Assembly: GCA_031271525.1 (NCBI GenBank)
Contig: JAISVO010000165.1
Span: 1 to 10,394, forward strand
DNA from: Oscillospiraceae bacterium
GTDB lineage: Bacteria; Bacillota; Clostridia; Oscillospirales; UBA929
Length of the DNA: 10,394 nucleotides
Reading direction: 5' to 3'
Within the stretch, counting starts at the first letter, position 1; each line of letters starts with the position of its first letter. The position numbers and the translations under genes are program-made. Shown here piece after piece: positions 1-6,661 of this stretch. The notes beneath the pieces are model-generated. The model searched no databases, had not been told where the DNA came from, and saw nothing but the letters and a program-made list of their open reading frames with translations.

Positions 1-138
1 TCTCGAACAGAGGTTGCTTGCTCCAAGCATCTCATTCTCAAATTCGTTGGAACCCCTAATGGGGTTCTCCCGCTTTTCTGGCTTTGTTTCGGTTACGTTA
101 TTTAGTTGACAAGGTGCAGACAGTCTCATCAGAGACGC
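1..138 (-). other. Structured 5' leader of a leftward transcript, truncated
   Basis: This is the region downstream of the strong leftward promoter, read on the minus strand up to the window edge. Three short perfect stem-loops are visible: GTCTC/GAGAC (plus coordinates 123-127/132-136, 4-nt loop) at the predicted transcript start, GAACCCC/GGGGTTC (50-56/61-67, loop TAAT) and TGCTTG/CAAGCA (15-20/24-29, 3-nt loop). None is followed by a T-run, so they do not look like intrinsic terminators. No Shine-Dalgarno-preceded gene start is visible. The strength of the promoter and the folded leader would suit a stable RNA operon such as rRNA, or a regulated mRNA leader. I could not match it to a riboswitch class, and what it serves lies outside the window. 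Confidence 0.45.
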
Positions 139-144
139 TTAGAC

Positions 145-173
145 AGTATACCAAAGCAATCCCATATTGTCAA
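145..173 (-). promoter_or_regulatory. Strong housekeeping-sigma promoter firing leftward
   Basis: On the minus strand there is a perfect -35 box TTGACA (plus 168-173), a 17-bp spacer (151-167) and a -10 box TATACT (145-150). The -10 box is preceded by TGg, which makes it an extended -10. The stretch upstream of the -35 box (about 174-200) is rich in A/T tracts and resembles an UP element. The transcript should start near position 138 and run left out of the window. This is the closest match to the vegetative consensus I found in the window. The element combination is typical of promoters for highly expressed genes, including rRNA operons. The gene it serves is not visible. Confidence 0.85.
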
Positions 174-260
174 TAGGGTTTTTTAGAAAAATTTTAAGTT
201 TGCGTCATGTCCTTATCCCACAGCGGTTTGCGCCCTCTCCAAACGGACGAGAGCGACCAT

Positions 261-279
261 CATGTAAACATTTTACATG
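261..279. repeat. Perfect palindrome CATGTAAA-cat-TTTACATG
   Basis: Two perfect 8-bp arms (261-268 and 272-279) flank a 3-base centre, between the sigK stop codon and the leftward promoter. It is AT-rich and has no adjacent T-run, so it is a poor intrinsic terminator. As a symmetric site it could be an operator for a dimeric regulator. It lies about 88 bp upstream of the -35 box of the leftward promoter, an activator-like rather than repressor-like distance. It resembles the TnrA/GlnR type TGTNA...TNACA but has 5 rather than 7 central bases, so I do not assign it to that family. Confidence 0.4.
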
Positions 280-325
280 TCCCATTCGCACTTGCCACCG
301 GCGCTTTCATATGATAGAATAAGGT

Positions 326-1015
326 CTATCCTGTCGGCATTTGTCCGGCAAGCGTTTCAAGCGCTTTTTTCTCGATTCGCGACACATAGGAGCGGGAAAT
401 ACGGAAGCGGTCGGCGACCTCCCGCTGTGTCAGCGGCGGGAACCCGCCCAGCCCGTACCGCAGACGAATGATCTCCTTCTGCCGGCCATCCAGCGCGCAG
501 TCCACCAGCACACGGATCCTCTGGCGCTCTTCCTCCTGCTCCAGCCGGTCCTGCACATCGTCGTCCGCCTGCAGCACATCCAGCACCGAGAGGGGCATTC
601 CGTCCGAATCGGCATCCAACGGCTCGCTGAGCGAGATGTCCCCCGAGCGCTTCTTCAACCCTCGGAAGTGCATAAAGATCTCGTTTTGGATGCAGATGCA
701 GGCGTAGGTCGCAAGCTTCGCCTTCCGGTCTGGCGAAAAACTGTCAATCGCCTTGACCAACCCGATTGTACCGATCGAAATCAAATCGTCCTGATCGGTG
801 GCGTTGGTGTAGTACTTCTTGATCACATGGGGCACCAAACGCAGGTTGTGCATAATCAGCTTCTCCCTCGCCGCTTTATCCCCTTTCGCCATTGCTTTCA
901 ACGCGTCGTTCTCTTCCTTCTGCGTGAGCGGACTGGGAAACGAACCGCCCCTTCCGGTCAGCCGCAAACAGATAAAGTATCCGTGCAGAATCAACGAAAT
1001 GACCGCGCCGAACAT
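326..1015 (-). CDS. sigK: RNA polymerase sporulation sigma factor SigK (pro-sigma-K)
   Basis: This is a sigma-70 family factor of 229 residues that closely resembles B. subtilis pro-sigma-K, which directs late mother-cell transcription (coat and cortex genes) during sporulation. From Met1 there is a hydrophobic N-terminus (about 1-20) resembling the pro-sequence cut by SpoIVFB. It is followed by FPSPLTQKEE, equivalent to FPQPLSSSEE in B. subtilis. Region 2 shows LISIGTIGLVKAIDSF (about 78-93) and LATYACICIQNEI (about 101-113). Region 4.2 is the helix-turn-helix LTQREVADRFRISRSYVSRI (about 195-214). The reading frame is whole, so no skin-type element interrupts it here. A longer start at 1024 abuts the Shine-Dalgarno with no spacer. 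ATG at 1015 sits 9 nt from GGAGG (1025-1029), so I chose it. The gene is divergent from tetR. I saw no clear sigma-E promoter upstream and no convincing terminator downstream. Confidence 0.93.
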   Translation of the reverse strand: MFGAVISLILHGYFICLRLTGRGGSFPSPLTQKEENDALKAMAKGDKAAREKLIMHNLRLVPHVIKKYYTNATDQDDLISIGTIGLVKAIDSFSPDRKAKLATYACICIQNEIFMHFRGLKKRSGDISLSEPLDADSDGMPLSVLDVLQADDDVQDRLEQEEERQRIRVLVDCALDGRQKEIIRLRYGLGGFPPLTQREVADRFRISRSYVSRIEKKALETLAGQMPTG

Positions 1016-1024
1016 ATTTTTCAT

Positions 1025-1029
1025 CCTCC
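1025..1029 (-). promoter_or_regulatory. Shine-Dalgarno GGAGG that decides the sigK start
   Basis: On the minus strand, GGAGG directly touches an ATG at 1022-1024 (zero spacing) and lies 9 nt ahead of a second in-frame ATG at 1013-1015. Normal ribosome spacing favours the second ATG. This trims three residues and makes the N-terminus line up better with the pro-sequence of known SigK proteins. Confidence 0.75.
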
Positions 1030-1038
1030 GATTTCATG

Positions 1039-1061
1039 AAGAATTCGAGTGACAAATTCTT
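1039..1061. promoter_or_regulatory. Inverted repeat in sigK-tetR gap, candidate TetR operator
   Basis: AAGAATT (1039-1045) and AATTCTT (1055-1061) form perfect 7-bp arms around a 9-bp centre. The site lies between divergent sigK and tetR, 60 bp upstream of the tetR start codon and 10 bp upstream of the sigK Shine-Dalgarno. TetR-family proteins commonly bind inverted repeats in the gap next to their own gene, so autoregulation is a reasonable inference. The arms would lie within the leader or promoter of sigK too, so binding could also affect sigK. A -35-like GTGACA (1049-1054) falls inside the repeat, but no good -10 box pairs with it. There is no direct proof of protein binding. Confidence 0.45.
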
Positions 1062-1120
1062 GGATACCCACATCCTATGCGGCGTCAGACTGTCCCGTGA
1101 CAAAGGGGAGTGTTCACCGA

Positions 1121-1675
1121 ATGAAGCAGACCATCAAGACGGCAGCCCTTCAAATCTTTGACGAAAAGGGGTTCCACCGGTCGTCGATACGGGAAATAGC
1201 CACCCGTTCGGGCTGTTCCCTTCCAACGCTGTACTACCATTACGGCAGCAAGGAACACCTATATGAGGCGGTCGTTTTCGAGTCATACCGCCAAATCTCC
1301 GAACAGATCGCGGATCAAATCCCCGAGGGGATCCCTTTGCGGGATGTTTGGTTTTTTTCCGTAATGCAGCGCAGACTACTGACGGACGACGACCGGCGTG
1401 TCTTCCGGCTGGCGCACAAAGCCATGCTGGGCCTCGACAGTGCCGGATCGGGCACCGAAAAGCTGCTCGCGTATGAGCGGGAACGGCGGCAGGACGAGCG
1501 CCGGAGGGTGCTGGACACCTTCCGGGACCCGGCCTTCGCCCGCTTGCTGCTGCGGGTGGCCGACCAAATGCTCCTCTCGGCCCTGCTGGAGAACGATGGA
1601 CTGGAGCAGAACGACATCCGGCGGGAGCTGGACCTACTATTTGATGCCGCTGAAAGGAGTCAACTGGCCGAATGA
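1121..1675 (+). CDS. TetR/AcrR-family transcriptional regulator
   Basis: This 184-residue protein has the typical TetR length and organisation. The N-terminal DNA-binding region has the family pattern: AALQIFDEKGFHRSSIREIA (about 8-27), then the recognition section SGCSLPTLYYHYGSKEHLYE (about 30-49). The rest is a variable helical ligand-binding and dimerisation domain with no recognisable ligand signature. The start is ATG at 1121, because the conserved helix begins right after it and AGGGGAG (1104-1110) lies 10 nt upstream. An upstream GTG at 1049 would add 24 residues unlike the family. The stop overlaps the next gene's start (ATGA at 1672), so the transporter is translationally coupled to it. 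It probably represses its own operon, possibly through the inverted repeat at 1039-1061. The inducer is unknown. Confidence 0.9.
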   Translation: MKQTIKTAALQIFDEKGFHRSSIREIATRSGCSLPTLYYHYGSKEHLYEAVVFESYRQISEQIADQIPEGIPLRDVWFFSVMQRRLLTDDDRRVFRLAHKAMLGLDSAGSGTEKLLAYERERRQDERRRVLDTFRDPAFARLLLRVADQMLLSALLENDGLEQNDIRRELDLLFDAAERSQLAE

Positions 1676-3468
1676 CGGTTTATGACATTATTACGACACT
1701 GGGTGGCGTGGCGCTCTTCTTGTTTGGCATGAACATCATGGGGGACGGTCTGGAAAAGATGTCTGGCGGACGTCTGGAACGGATTCTGGAACGCCTAACC
1801 TCCAGCACATTAAAGGCCGTCCTGCTCGGAGCGGTGGTAACAAGCGTCATCCAATCCTCCTCGGCAACCACCGTCATGCTGGTTGGATTTGTAAACGCCG
1901 GGATTATGAAGCTCACACAGGCGGTCGGCGTGATTATGGGCGCGAACATCGGTACCACCGTGACGGCGTGGATTATCAGTCTGGGCGACATCGATTCCTC
2001 CGGCCTCCTCCTCTCTTTCTTGAAGCCTAAGACACTGGCTCCTATGGTCGCGGTCGCCGGCATCGTACTCACTATGGCGTTCCGGCGGGGGAAGAAGCAT
2101 AACATCGGCAGGATCCTGATTGGCTTCGGGGTTCTGTTCAGCGGGATGCTGACAATGGAGACATCCCTTTCAGGTCTCGCCGGCAGCCAAGGTTTCCAGC
2201 AGCTGATGACCGCGTTTTCCAATCCCCTGCTGGGTGTCTTGGTGGGCGCGGGGCTGACGGCCATCATCCAATCCTCCTCGGCGAGCGTCGGCATCCTCCA
2301 AACGCTGAGCGCGAGCGCAGCCGCGGGAGGGAACCCCATTTTATTCTCAATGGCGGCCCCCATCATTATGGGGCAGAATATCGGCACCTGCGTCACGGCG
2401 ATTTTGGCCTCTATTGGGGCGACCCGGAATGCCAAACGGACAGCCTTCATCCACCTCTATTTCAACCTGATCGGAACCACCGTTTTCCTGCTGGCGCTGT
2501 ACGGGCTGCAATCGGTCATCCGTTGGCCGTTCTGGGAGGCCGAGATGTCCCGCAGCTTGATCGCAACCTTCCACCTAACCTTTAACCTTGTGACGACAAC
2601 CCTCCTCCTCCCCTTCACAAACGCCTTGGTAAAGCTCGCGACCCGCACCCTGCCCGGCGAATCCGGCTCCGCCGAGATGGACGGGATGCTGGACGACCGC
2701 TTCACCCCGTCGGTCGCGCTGGCGCACTCGTTGGAGGCGGTCCATCTGATGGCGGACCGGGCGAAGAAGAATTTTACCCGCGCGGTGGAGTTCCTGAACG
2801 AGAAATACGACGAAAAGCGGTTCAGCCGTCTCCGGGAGGACGAAAACACCTTGGACGGCCTCGAGGTTCACATCAACCAATACCTTCTGAAGCTTGTGAA
2901 CCGTGGGTTGAACGAGGACGAGAACGGCCTCCACTCCGAGCTGCTCCATGTCATCGGGGAAATCGAGCGGATCGGCGACTACTCGGTCAATATCGCGGAG
3001 GCGGCGCAGAGCAAATACACCGACTCGATCCAGTTCTCCCAAGCGGCTCGGAGCGAGCTGGCGCTTTTAAGCGAAGCGGTGGCGGAATTGCTGGAGGTGA
3101 CGTGCTCCAGTTACCGTGAAGCCGACCGGAGCGGCGCTTCGAAGGTGGAGCCGCTGGAGGAGACGGTTGACCGGATGATCGACATCCTTAAGGGGCGGCA
3201 CATCTCCCGCCTAAAGAACGCCGAGTGTAGCGCCGAGGCGGGAGCGCTCTATCTGGAGTTGCTGATCAACTTCGAGCGGCTCGCCGATCACTGCTCCAAC
3301 ATCGCCCTGTATATCATCCGGCGGAGTATGCCGAGGGACGAGCAGGACAAGTTCGATATGCACGAATACGTACACATCCTCCACTCGGGGCGGTTCGCGC
3401 AATACAACGAGGCGCTGGAGGCATTCGGGGAGAAATACGTCGCCCCGCTGAACGGAGCGGCCTCATGA
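1672..3468 (+). CDS. Na/Pi-cotransporter family protein with PhoU-like C-terminal domain
   Basis: A 598-residue membrane protein of the bacterial NptA/YjbB type. Two inverted-repeat transporter halves are evident. Each carries the hallmark QSSS motif (61-64 and 200-203) and a following glycine motif, GANIGTT (90-96) and GQNIGTC (234-240). Several hydrophobic segments run from residue 5 to about 320. The rest, from about 345 on, is soluble and helical. It contains two PhoU-type metal-site motifs, EIERIGD (430-436) and FERLADH (534-540). The family moves phosphate coupled to sodium, and E. coli YjbB has been linked to phosphate export, so direction cannot be read from sequence. The PhoU-like tail suggests control by phosphate status. 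Start ATG overlaps the tetR stop, with AGGAG (1655-1659) 12 nt upstream. Its stop overlaps the next start (ATGA at 3465). Confidence 0.93.
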   Translation: MTVYDIITTLGGVALFLFGMNIMGDGLEKMSGGRLERILERLTSSTLKAVLLGAVVTSVIQSSSATTVMLVGFVNAGIMKLTQAVGVIMGANIGTTVTAWIISLGDIDSSGLLLSFLKPKTLAPMVAVAGIVLTMAFRRGKKHNIGRILIGFGVLFSGMLTMETSLSGLAGSQGFQQLMTAFSNPLLGVLVGAGLTAIIQSSSASVGILQTLSASAAAGGNPILFSMAAPIIMGQNIGTCVTAILASIGATRNAKRTAFIHLYFNLIGTTVFLLALYGLQSVIRWPFWEAEMSRSLIATFHLTFNLVTTTLLLPFTNALVKLATRTLPGESGSAEMDGMLDDRFTPSVALAHSLEAVHLMADRAKKNFTRAVEFLNEKYDEKRFSRLREDENTLDGLEVHINQYLLKLVNRGLNEDENGLHSELLHVIGEIERIGDYSVNIAEAAQSKYTDSIQFSQAARSELALLSEAVAELLEVTCSSYREADRSGASKVEPLEETVDRMIDILKGRHISRLKNAECSAEAGALYLELLINFERLADHCSNIALYIIRRSMPRDEQDKFDMHEYVHILHSGRFAQYNEALEAFGEKYVAPLNGAAS

Positions 3469-5636
3469 AGGCGCTCCACCTGATCGGAGGAGGCGACGCG
3501 GGCGGCGCGAAGACACATGTCATCGGACTGCTCGCCGGTCTAAAGGACACAACCCTCGTCTCCTTCCGGGAGGGCGATTTTGCAAGGGAAGCCCGGGAAG
3601 CTGGGCTGGATGTTCGGGTCATGCCGGGCAGCCTCCGCGCAACGCTTAGGACTTTGAAGGTCCTCGCCGAGGGGTACGACCTGATCCACTGCCACGGGGC
3701 GAGGGGAAACTTCATCGGGGTCCTCTTGAAACACGCCGTAAAGAAGCCGGTCGTCACCACCGTCCACTCCGACTACAGGCTGGATTATATGGGACGCCCA
3801 TGTGCTTTCCTGACCTACGGCGTGATTAACCGTTTCGCGCTACGCTTCTTGGACGCCTATATCGGCGTCTCGGATGTGATGGCGGAGACATTGATCCGGC
3901 GGGGCTTCCGCCCGGAGAAGGTATACACCATCTATAACGGTTTGGAGTTCAGCGAGCCGGAGGAACCCGTCAACAAGGCGGCCCTTGCCGAGACGCTAGG
4001 GGTACCCTACCGGGAGGGAGACGTCTTCGCCGGGATCGCCGCACGGTTCGATCCGGTGAAGGATCTGCCGACCCTCATCCGCGCCGCCGCGAGCCTGAAA
4101 GGGAGTTGTCCCCGCCTGCGGTTTTTAATCGCTGGGGATGGTAAGCAGGGACCGGCTCTGCGGAAGCTGGTAAAAAAGCTAGACGCGCCGGTAACCTTCT
4201 TGGGCTGGCTGGACGACACCGGTGACTTATTCCGCCTGTTGGACATCAACCTGCTGACAAGCCGGTTCGAAACTTTTTCGTATGTCCTCACCGAAGGCGC
4301 GCGGAAGGGGTGCGCCACCGTGGCGAGCGACGTGGGCGGAGCGCCCCTCCTGATCGACCACGGCGTCAACGGGTTTCTTTTCCCCTTCCGGGACGCAACG
4401 AAGCTCGCGGGCTTCATCAAAACGCTGTATGACGATCCCGGCTTGCGGGCTTCGATGGGTAAGAAGCTGCGAAATAAGGTAAAGGCGAACTTTTCGATGG
4501 AAGCCACCGTGAAGACGCAGGAGGGCATTTACCGAAGCCTTCTCTCCTCCCGGAGCGGGGAGCGCGGGGTGACCATCTGCGGTGCGTACGGGATGAACAA
4601 CACCGGGGACGACGCCATTCTGGAGGCGATTCTTCGGGAGATCCGGCAGACAGACCCCGATATCGCGGTACGGATCCTGTCCCGGTCCCCGCCAATGACC
4701 CGTCGTGTCTTCCGGGAGTGCTGCCACTATTCGTTCAATCTGTTAGCCCTGCTGCGGGCCAACAAAAAAAGCCGCATATTTCTCTGCGGCGGCGGCAACC
4801 TGATACAGGACATCACCTCCCGCCGCTCGCTGTGGTTTTATCTTTTTGCCATCTGGCTTGCGAAGTGGCAGGGCTGCCGGGTCGTGATGCTCGGCTGCGG
4901 GATCGGCCCGGTGCTGACCCCGTTCAACCGCCGCCTGACGGCGCGGGTCCTGAACCGCCATGTGGAGATCATCACCCTCCGGGAGGAAATTTCCAAGAAA
5001 GAGTTGGAGCAGCTCGGCGTCACCGGGCCTAAAATCCTCCTCTCCGCCGACCCGGCGCTGATCCTGTCCCCGGAGGAGCCTGACAAGGTGGACAGCGTTT
5101 TGATCAGGCAGGGGGTCCCGCTGGAGGGGCAGTATATCGGCATCGCTCTCCGGGATTGGCAGGGGCTGGACCAAAAGCTTCCCGACATCGCGGCGGCGAT
5201 TGAGTACGCCTATGAGACGTACGGGCTGACTGCCGTCTTCATCCCGGTGGAGCGGACGCGGGACGTACGGTCCGGAGAGAAAGCTGCGGCGCTGGTGCGT
5301 TGCCCGTGCCATGTGCTGAGGGAGACCGGCTCCGCCCGGCTGACGATCGGCTTATTGAGCCGGATGCGCATGGTGATCGCGATGCGGCTCCACGCGTTGA
5401 TCTTCTCCTCCGGGCAAGGGGTGCCGATGGTAGGGCTTCCGTATACCGACAAGGTCAGCGCGTTTATGGACTACATGGGACAGCCCCTGTATACCCCGCT
5501 CGAAGTCCTCACGGCGGAGAGGCTGATCGGGCACATCGACCGCGCGATGGAGCTTCCCCCCCGTATCGACGCCGTGGAGAGGCTTCGGGAGCGGGAGAAG
5601 GTCAATCGGGACGTATTGACGGAGATATTATTATGA
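3465..5636 (+). CDS. csaB: Fused family-4 glycosyltransferase and CsaB polysaccharide pyruvyl transferase
   Basis: A single 723-residue reading frame joins two enzymes usually seen alone. Residues 1 to about 362 form a GT-B, GT4-type glycosyltransferase: a glycine-rich start GGGDAGGAKTHV (8-19), RFDPVKD (194-200) and the EX7E motif ETFSYVLTE (269-277). Residues from about 368 to 700 match CsaB, which transfers pyruvate from phosphoenolpyruvate to make ketal-pyruvylated sugars on cell-wall polymers, the ligand for SLH-domain proteins. Motifs are GAYGMNNTGDDAILEA (373-388), GGGNLIQD (442-449), GCGIGP (477-482) and MRLHALIFS (640-648) with its conserved Arg and His. The joint is a short polar stretch (SSRSGERG, 361-368) with no stop or frameshift, so the fusion looks genuine. 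GGAG (3454-3457) lies 7 nt from the ATG. The protein is probably cytoplasmic, acting on a lipid-linked glycan. Acceptor sugars are unknown. Confidence 0.9.
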   Translation: MKALHLIGGGDAGGAKTHVIGLLAGLKDTTLVSFREGDFAREAREAGLDVRVMPGSLRATLRTLKVLAEGYDLIHCHGARGNFIGVLLKHAVKKPVVTTVHSDYRLDYMGRPCAFLTYGVINRFALRFLDAYIGVSDVMAETLIRRGFRPEKVYTIYNGLEFSEPEEPVNKAALAETLGVPYREGDVFAGIAARFDPVKDLPTLIRAAASLKGSCPRLRFLIAGDGKQGPALRKLVKKLDAPVTFLGWLDDTGDLFRLLDINLLTSRFETFSYVLTEGARKGCATVASDVGGAPLLIDHGVNGFLFPFRDATKLAGFIKTLYDDPGLRASMGKKLRNKVKANFSMEATVKTQEGIYRSLLSSRSGERGVTICGAYGMNNTGDDAILEAILREIRQTDPDIAVRILSRSPPMTRRVFRECCHYSFNLLALLRANKKSRIFLCGGGNLIQDITSRRSLWFYLFAIWLAKWQGCRVVMLGCGIGPVLTPFNRRLTARVLNRHVEIITLREEISKKELEQLGVTGPKILLSADPALILSPEEPDKVDSVLIRQGVPLEGQYIGIALRDWQGLDQKLPDIAAAIEYAYETYGLTAVFIPVERTRDVRSGEKAAALVRCPCHVLRETGSARLTIGLLSRMRMVIAMRLHALIFSSGQGVPMVGLPYTDKVSAFMDYMGQPLYTPLEVLTAERLIGHIDRAMELPPRIDAVERLREREKVNRDVLTEILL

Positions 5637-6661
5637 AGCGGATTGCCGTATTGACAAAAGACCCGTGGTCGCCCTCCCCTACTAGGGTCCGGCACCTCCT
5701 CAGCAGAATGACGGGGCACGATACGGTCTATTTCGACCCGTCCCCAGTTCGGATCCCCGACGCCCTGTATGAAGAACCTCTCAGGCAGGGCCTGTCGGTG
5801 GTGTCCCTCCCCAAAGCCCGGCTGTTCCGCACCCTGCGGCTCTCGAACTACGTCAACCGGACGCTGCGTACAAAAGGGTTCGGACAACCTGTCCTCTGGG
5901 TCACCTCCCCCGAGTACTCCGAACCCGCGAAGAGGGTCGAGAGATCCGCCCTGATCTACGACGCCTCGGAGGGCGTCCCGCCCCCCGGGGACAAGACGCT
6001 GGCCGGGATGGCGGATGTCATCCTCGTCTCGACAGCGGCGCAGGAAGCGCGGGTCAAGCCGTACGGAAAGCCCACCCTGCTGCTGCCCAACGGCGTTCCG
6101 TTCGAGCTGTTCCACCGCGAAGAAAACCTCCCCTTCCCGGACGACCTATTCAATGTGCGGAACCCAATTATCGGGCATCTGGGCGCGCTCGACCGGGATG
6201 TCGACCTGCGGTATATCGAAGCGAGCGCCAAAGCCCAGCCCGATTGGTCCTTTGTCTTTGTCGGCCCGGTCACCGACGCCGACGTCACCCCGCTGGAGGG
6301 CCTGCGGAACGTCTTTCTGCTGGGGCACAAGCCGCACAAAACCCTTCCTGTCTATGTCAGCCGCTTTGATGTCTGCGTCAACATCGCGCGGAACATCGAC
6401 GCGTCGCCGATGAAGCTTTACAGCTACCTCGCCACCGGGAAGCCGGTCGTATCCACCCCGCACCCGGCGCAGACGCTGGACTACACCGAGGTCCTGACCA
6501 TCGCGGCGACCCACGGGGAGTTTATCGCGGGGATCCGGAAAGCCCTGCGGGAACGGGACGCGTGGCGGGTCCGCCGCCGGATTGAATACGGGCGGGCCGC
6601 CAGCTGGGATGCCCGGATCGCGAATCTGGAACGAACGATGAAGGAGTTGGGTATATTTTGA
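5633..6661 (+). CDS. Glycosyltransferase, GT4-like (TuaH-like)
   Basis: A 342-residue GT-B-fold glycosyltransferase. The N-terminal half is divergent (it opens MKRIAVLTKDPWSPSPTRVR, with LWVTSPEY at 88-95). It includes LIYDASEG (107-114) and the interdomain stretch LLLPNGVPFELF (149-160). The C-terminal nucleotide-sugar half has IIGHLGALDRDVDLRYI (179-195) and the most telling motif, ASPMKLYSYLATGKPVVST (257-275), the acidic/Lys sugar-phosphate loop shared with TuaH-like enzymes. The ATG at 5633 overlaps the preceding stop (ATGA) and GGAG (5621-5624) sits 8 nt upstream. The frame stays open back to 5300, but that extension lies inside csaB and is not family-like. It likely adds a sugar to the same surface polymer as its fused neighbour. 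Donor and acceptor cannot be inferred. Confidence 0.87.
   Translation: MKRIAVLTKDPWSPSPTRVRHLLSRMTGHDTVYFDPSPVRIPDALYEEPLRQGLSVVSLPKARLFRTLRLSNYVNRTLRTKGFGQPVLWVTSPEYSEPAKRVERSALIYDASEGVPPPGDKTLAGMADVILVSTAAQEARVKPYGKPTLLLPNGVPFELFHREENLPFPDDLFNVRNPIIGHLGALDRDVDLRYIEASAKAQPDWSFVFVGPVTDADVTPLEGLRNVFLLGHKPHKTLPVYVSRFDVCVNIARNIDASPMKLYSYLATGKPVVSTPHPAQTLDYTEVLTIAATHGEFIAGIRKALRERDAWRVRRRIEYGRAASWDARIANLERTMKELGIF

Noticed and set aside
106..111. TTGACA on the plus strand as a rightward -35 box
   Set aside because: No -10-like sequence occurs 16-18 bp downstream (the position reads TCAGAG), and no plus-strand gene follows.
313..330. GATAGA/TCTATC stem at the sigK stop as a terminator
   Set aside because: Only six AT-rich pairs with a 6-base loop and no T-run in the minus direction, so it is too weak to call.
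341..1039. Long plus-strand reading frame opposite sigK, nearly the same length as the sigK frame
   Set aside because: It is the mirror of a clearly recognised sigma factor, has no family-like motifs, and has low-complexity composition from the GC-rich opposite strand.
1049..1120. Upstream GTG extension of the TetR-family gene
   Set aside because: It adds 24 residues unlike TetR proteins and would place the start inside the inverted repeat. ATG 1121 has a good ribosome site.
1680..2450. 256-codon minus-strand frame opposite the transporter gene
   Set aside because: An antisense shadow rich in Pro, Ser and Arg. The plus strand encodes conserved transporter motifs, and no Shine-Dalgarno or promoter supports the minus frame.
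5300..5632. N-terminal extension of the second glycosyltransferase frame
   Set aside because: It lies wholly within csaB in another frame and is Arg/Pro/Ala-rich without a GT motif. ATG 5633 has a ribosome site and overlaps the csaB stop.
5651..5685. TTGACA inside the second glycosyltransferase gene as an internal promoter
   Set aside because: The position 17 bp downstream reads CTCCCC. The nearest TACTAG is 23 bp away, which is too far.
5471..6115. 214-codon minus-strand frame across the csaB/glycosyltransferase junction
   Set aside because: It is opposite two recognised genes, is composed of Arg/Gly/Pro-rich sequence, and has no start signals.
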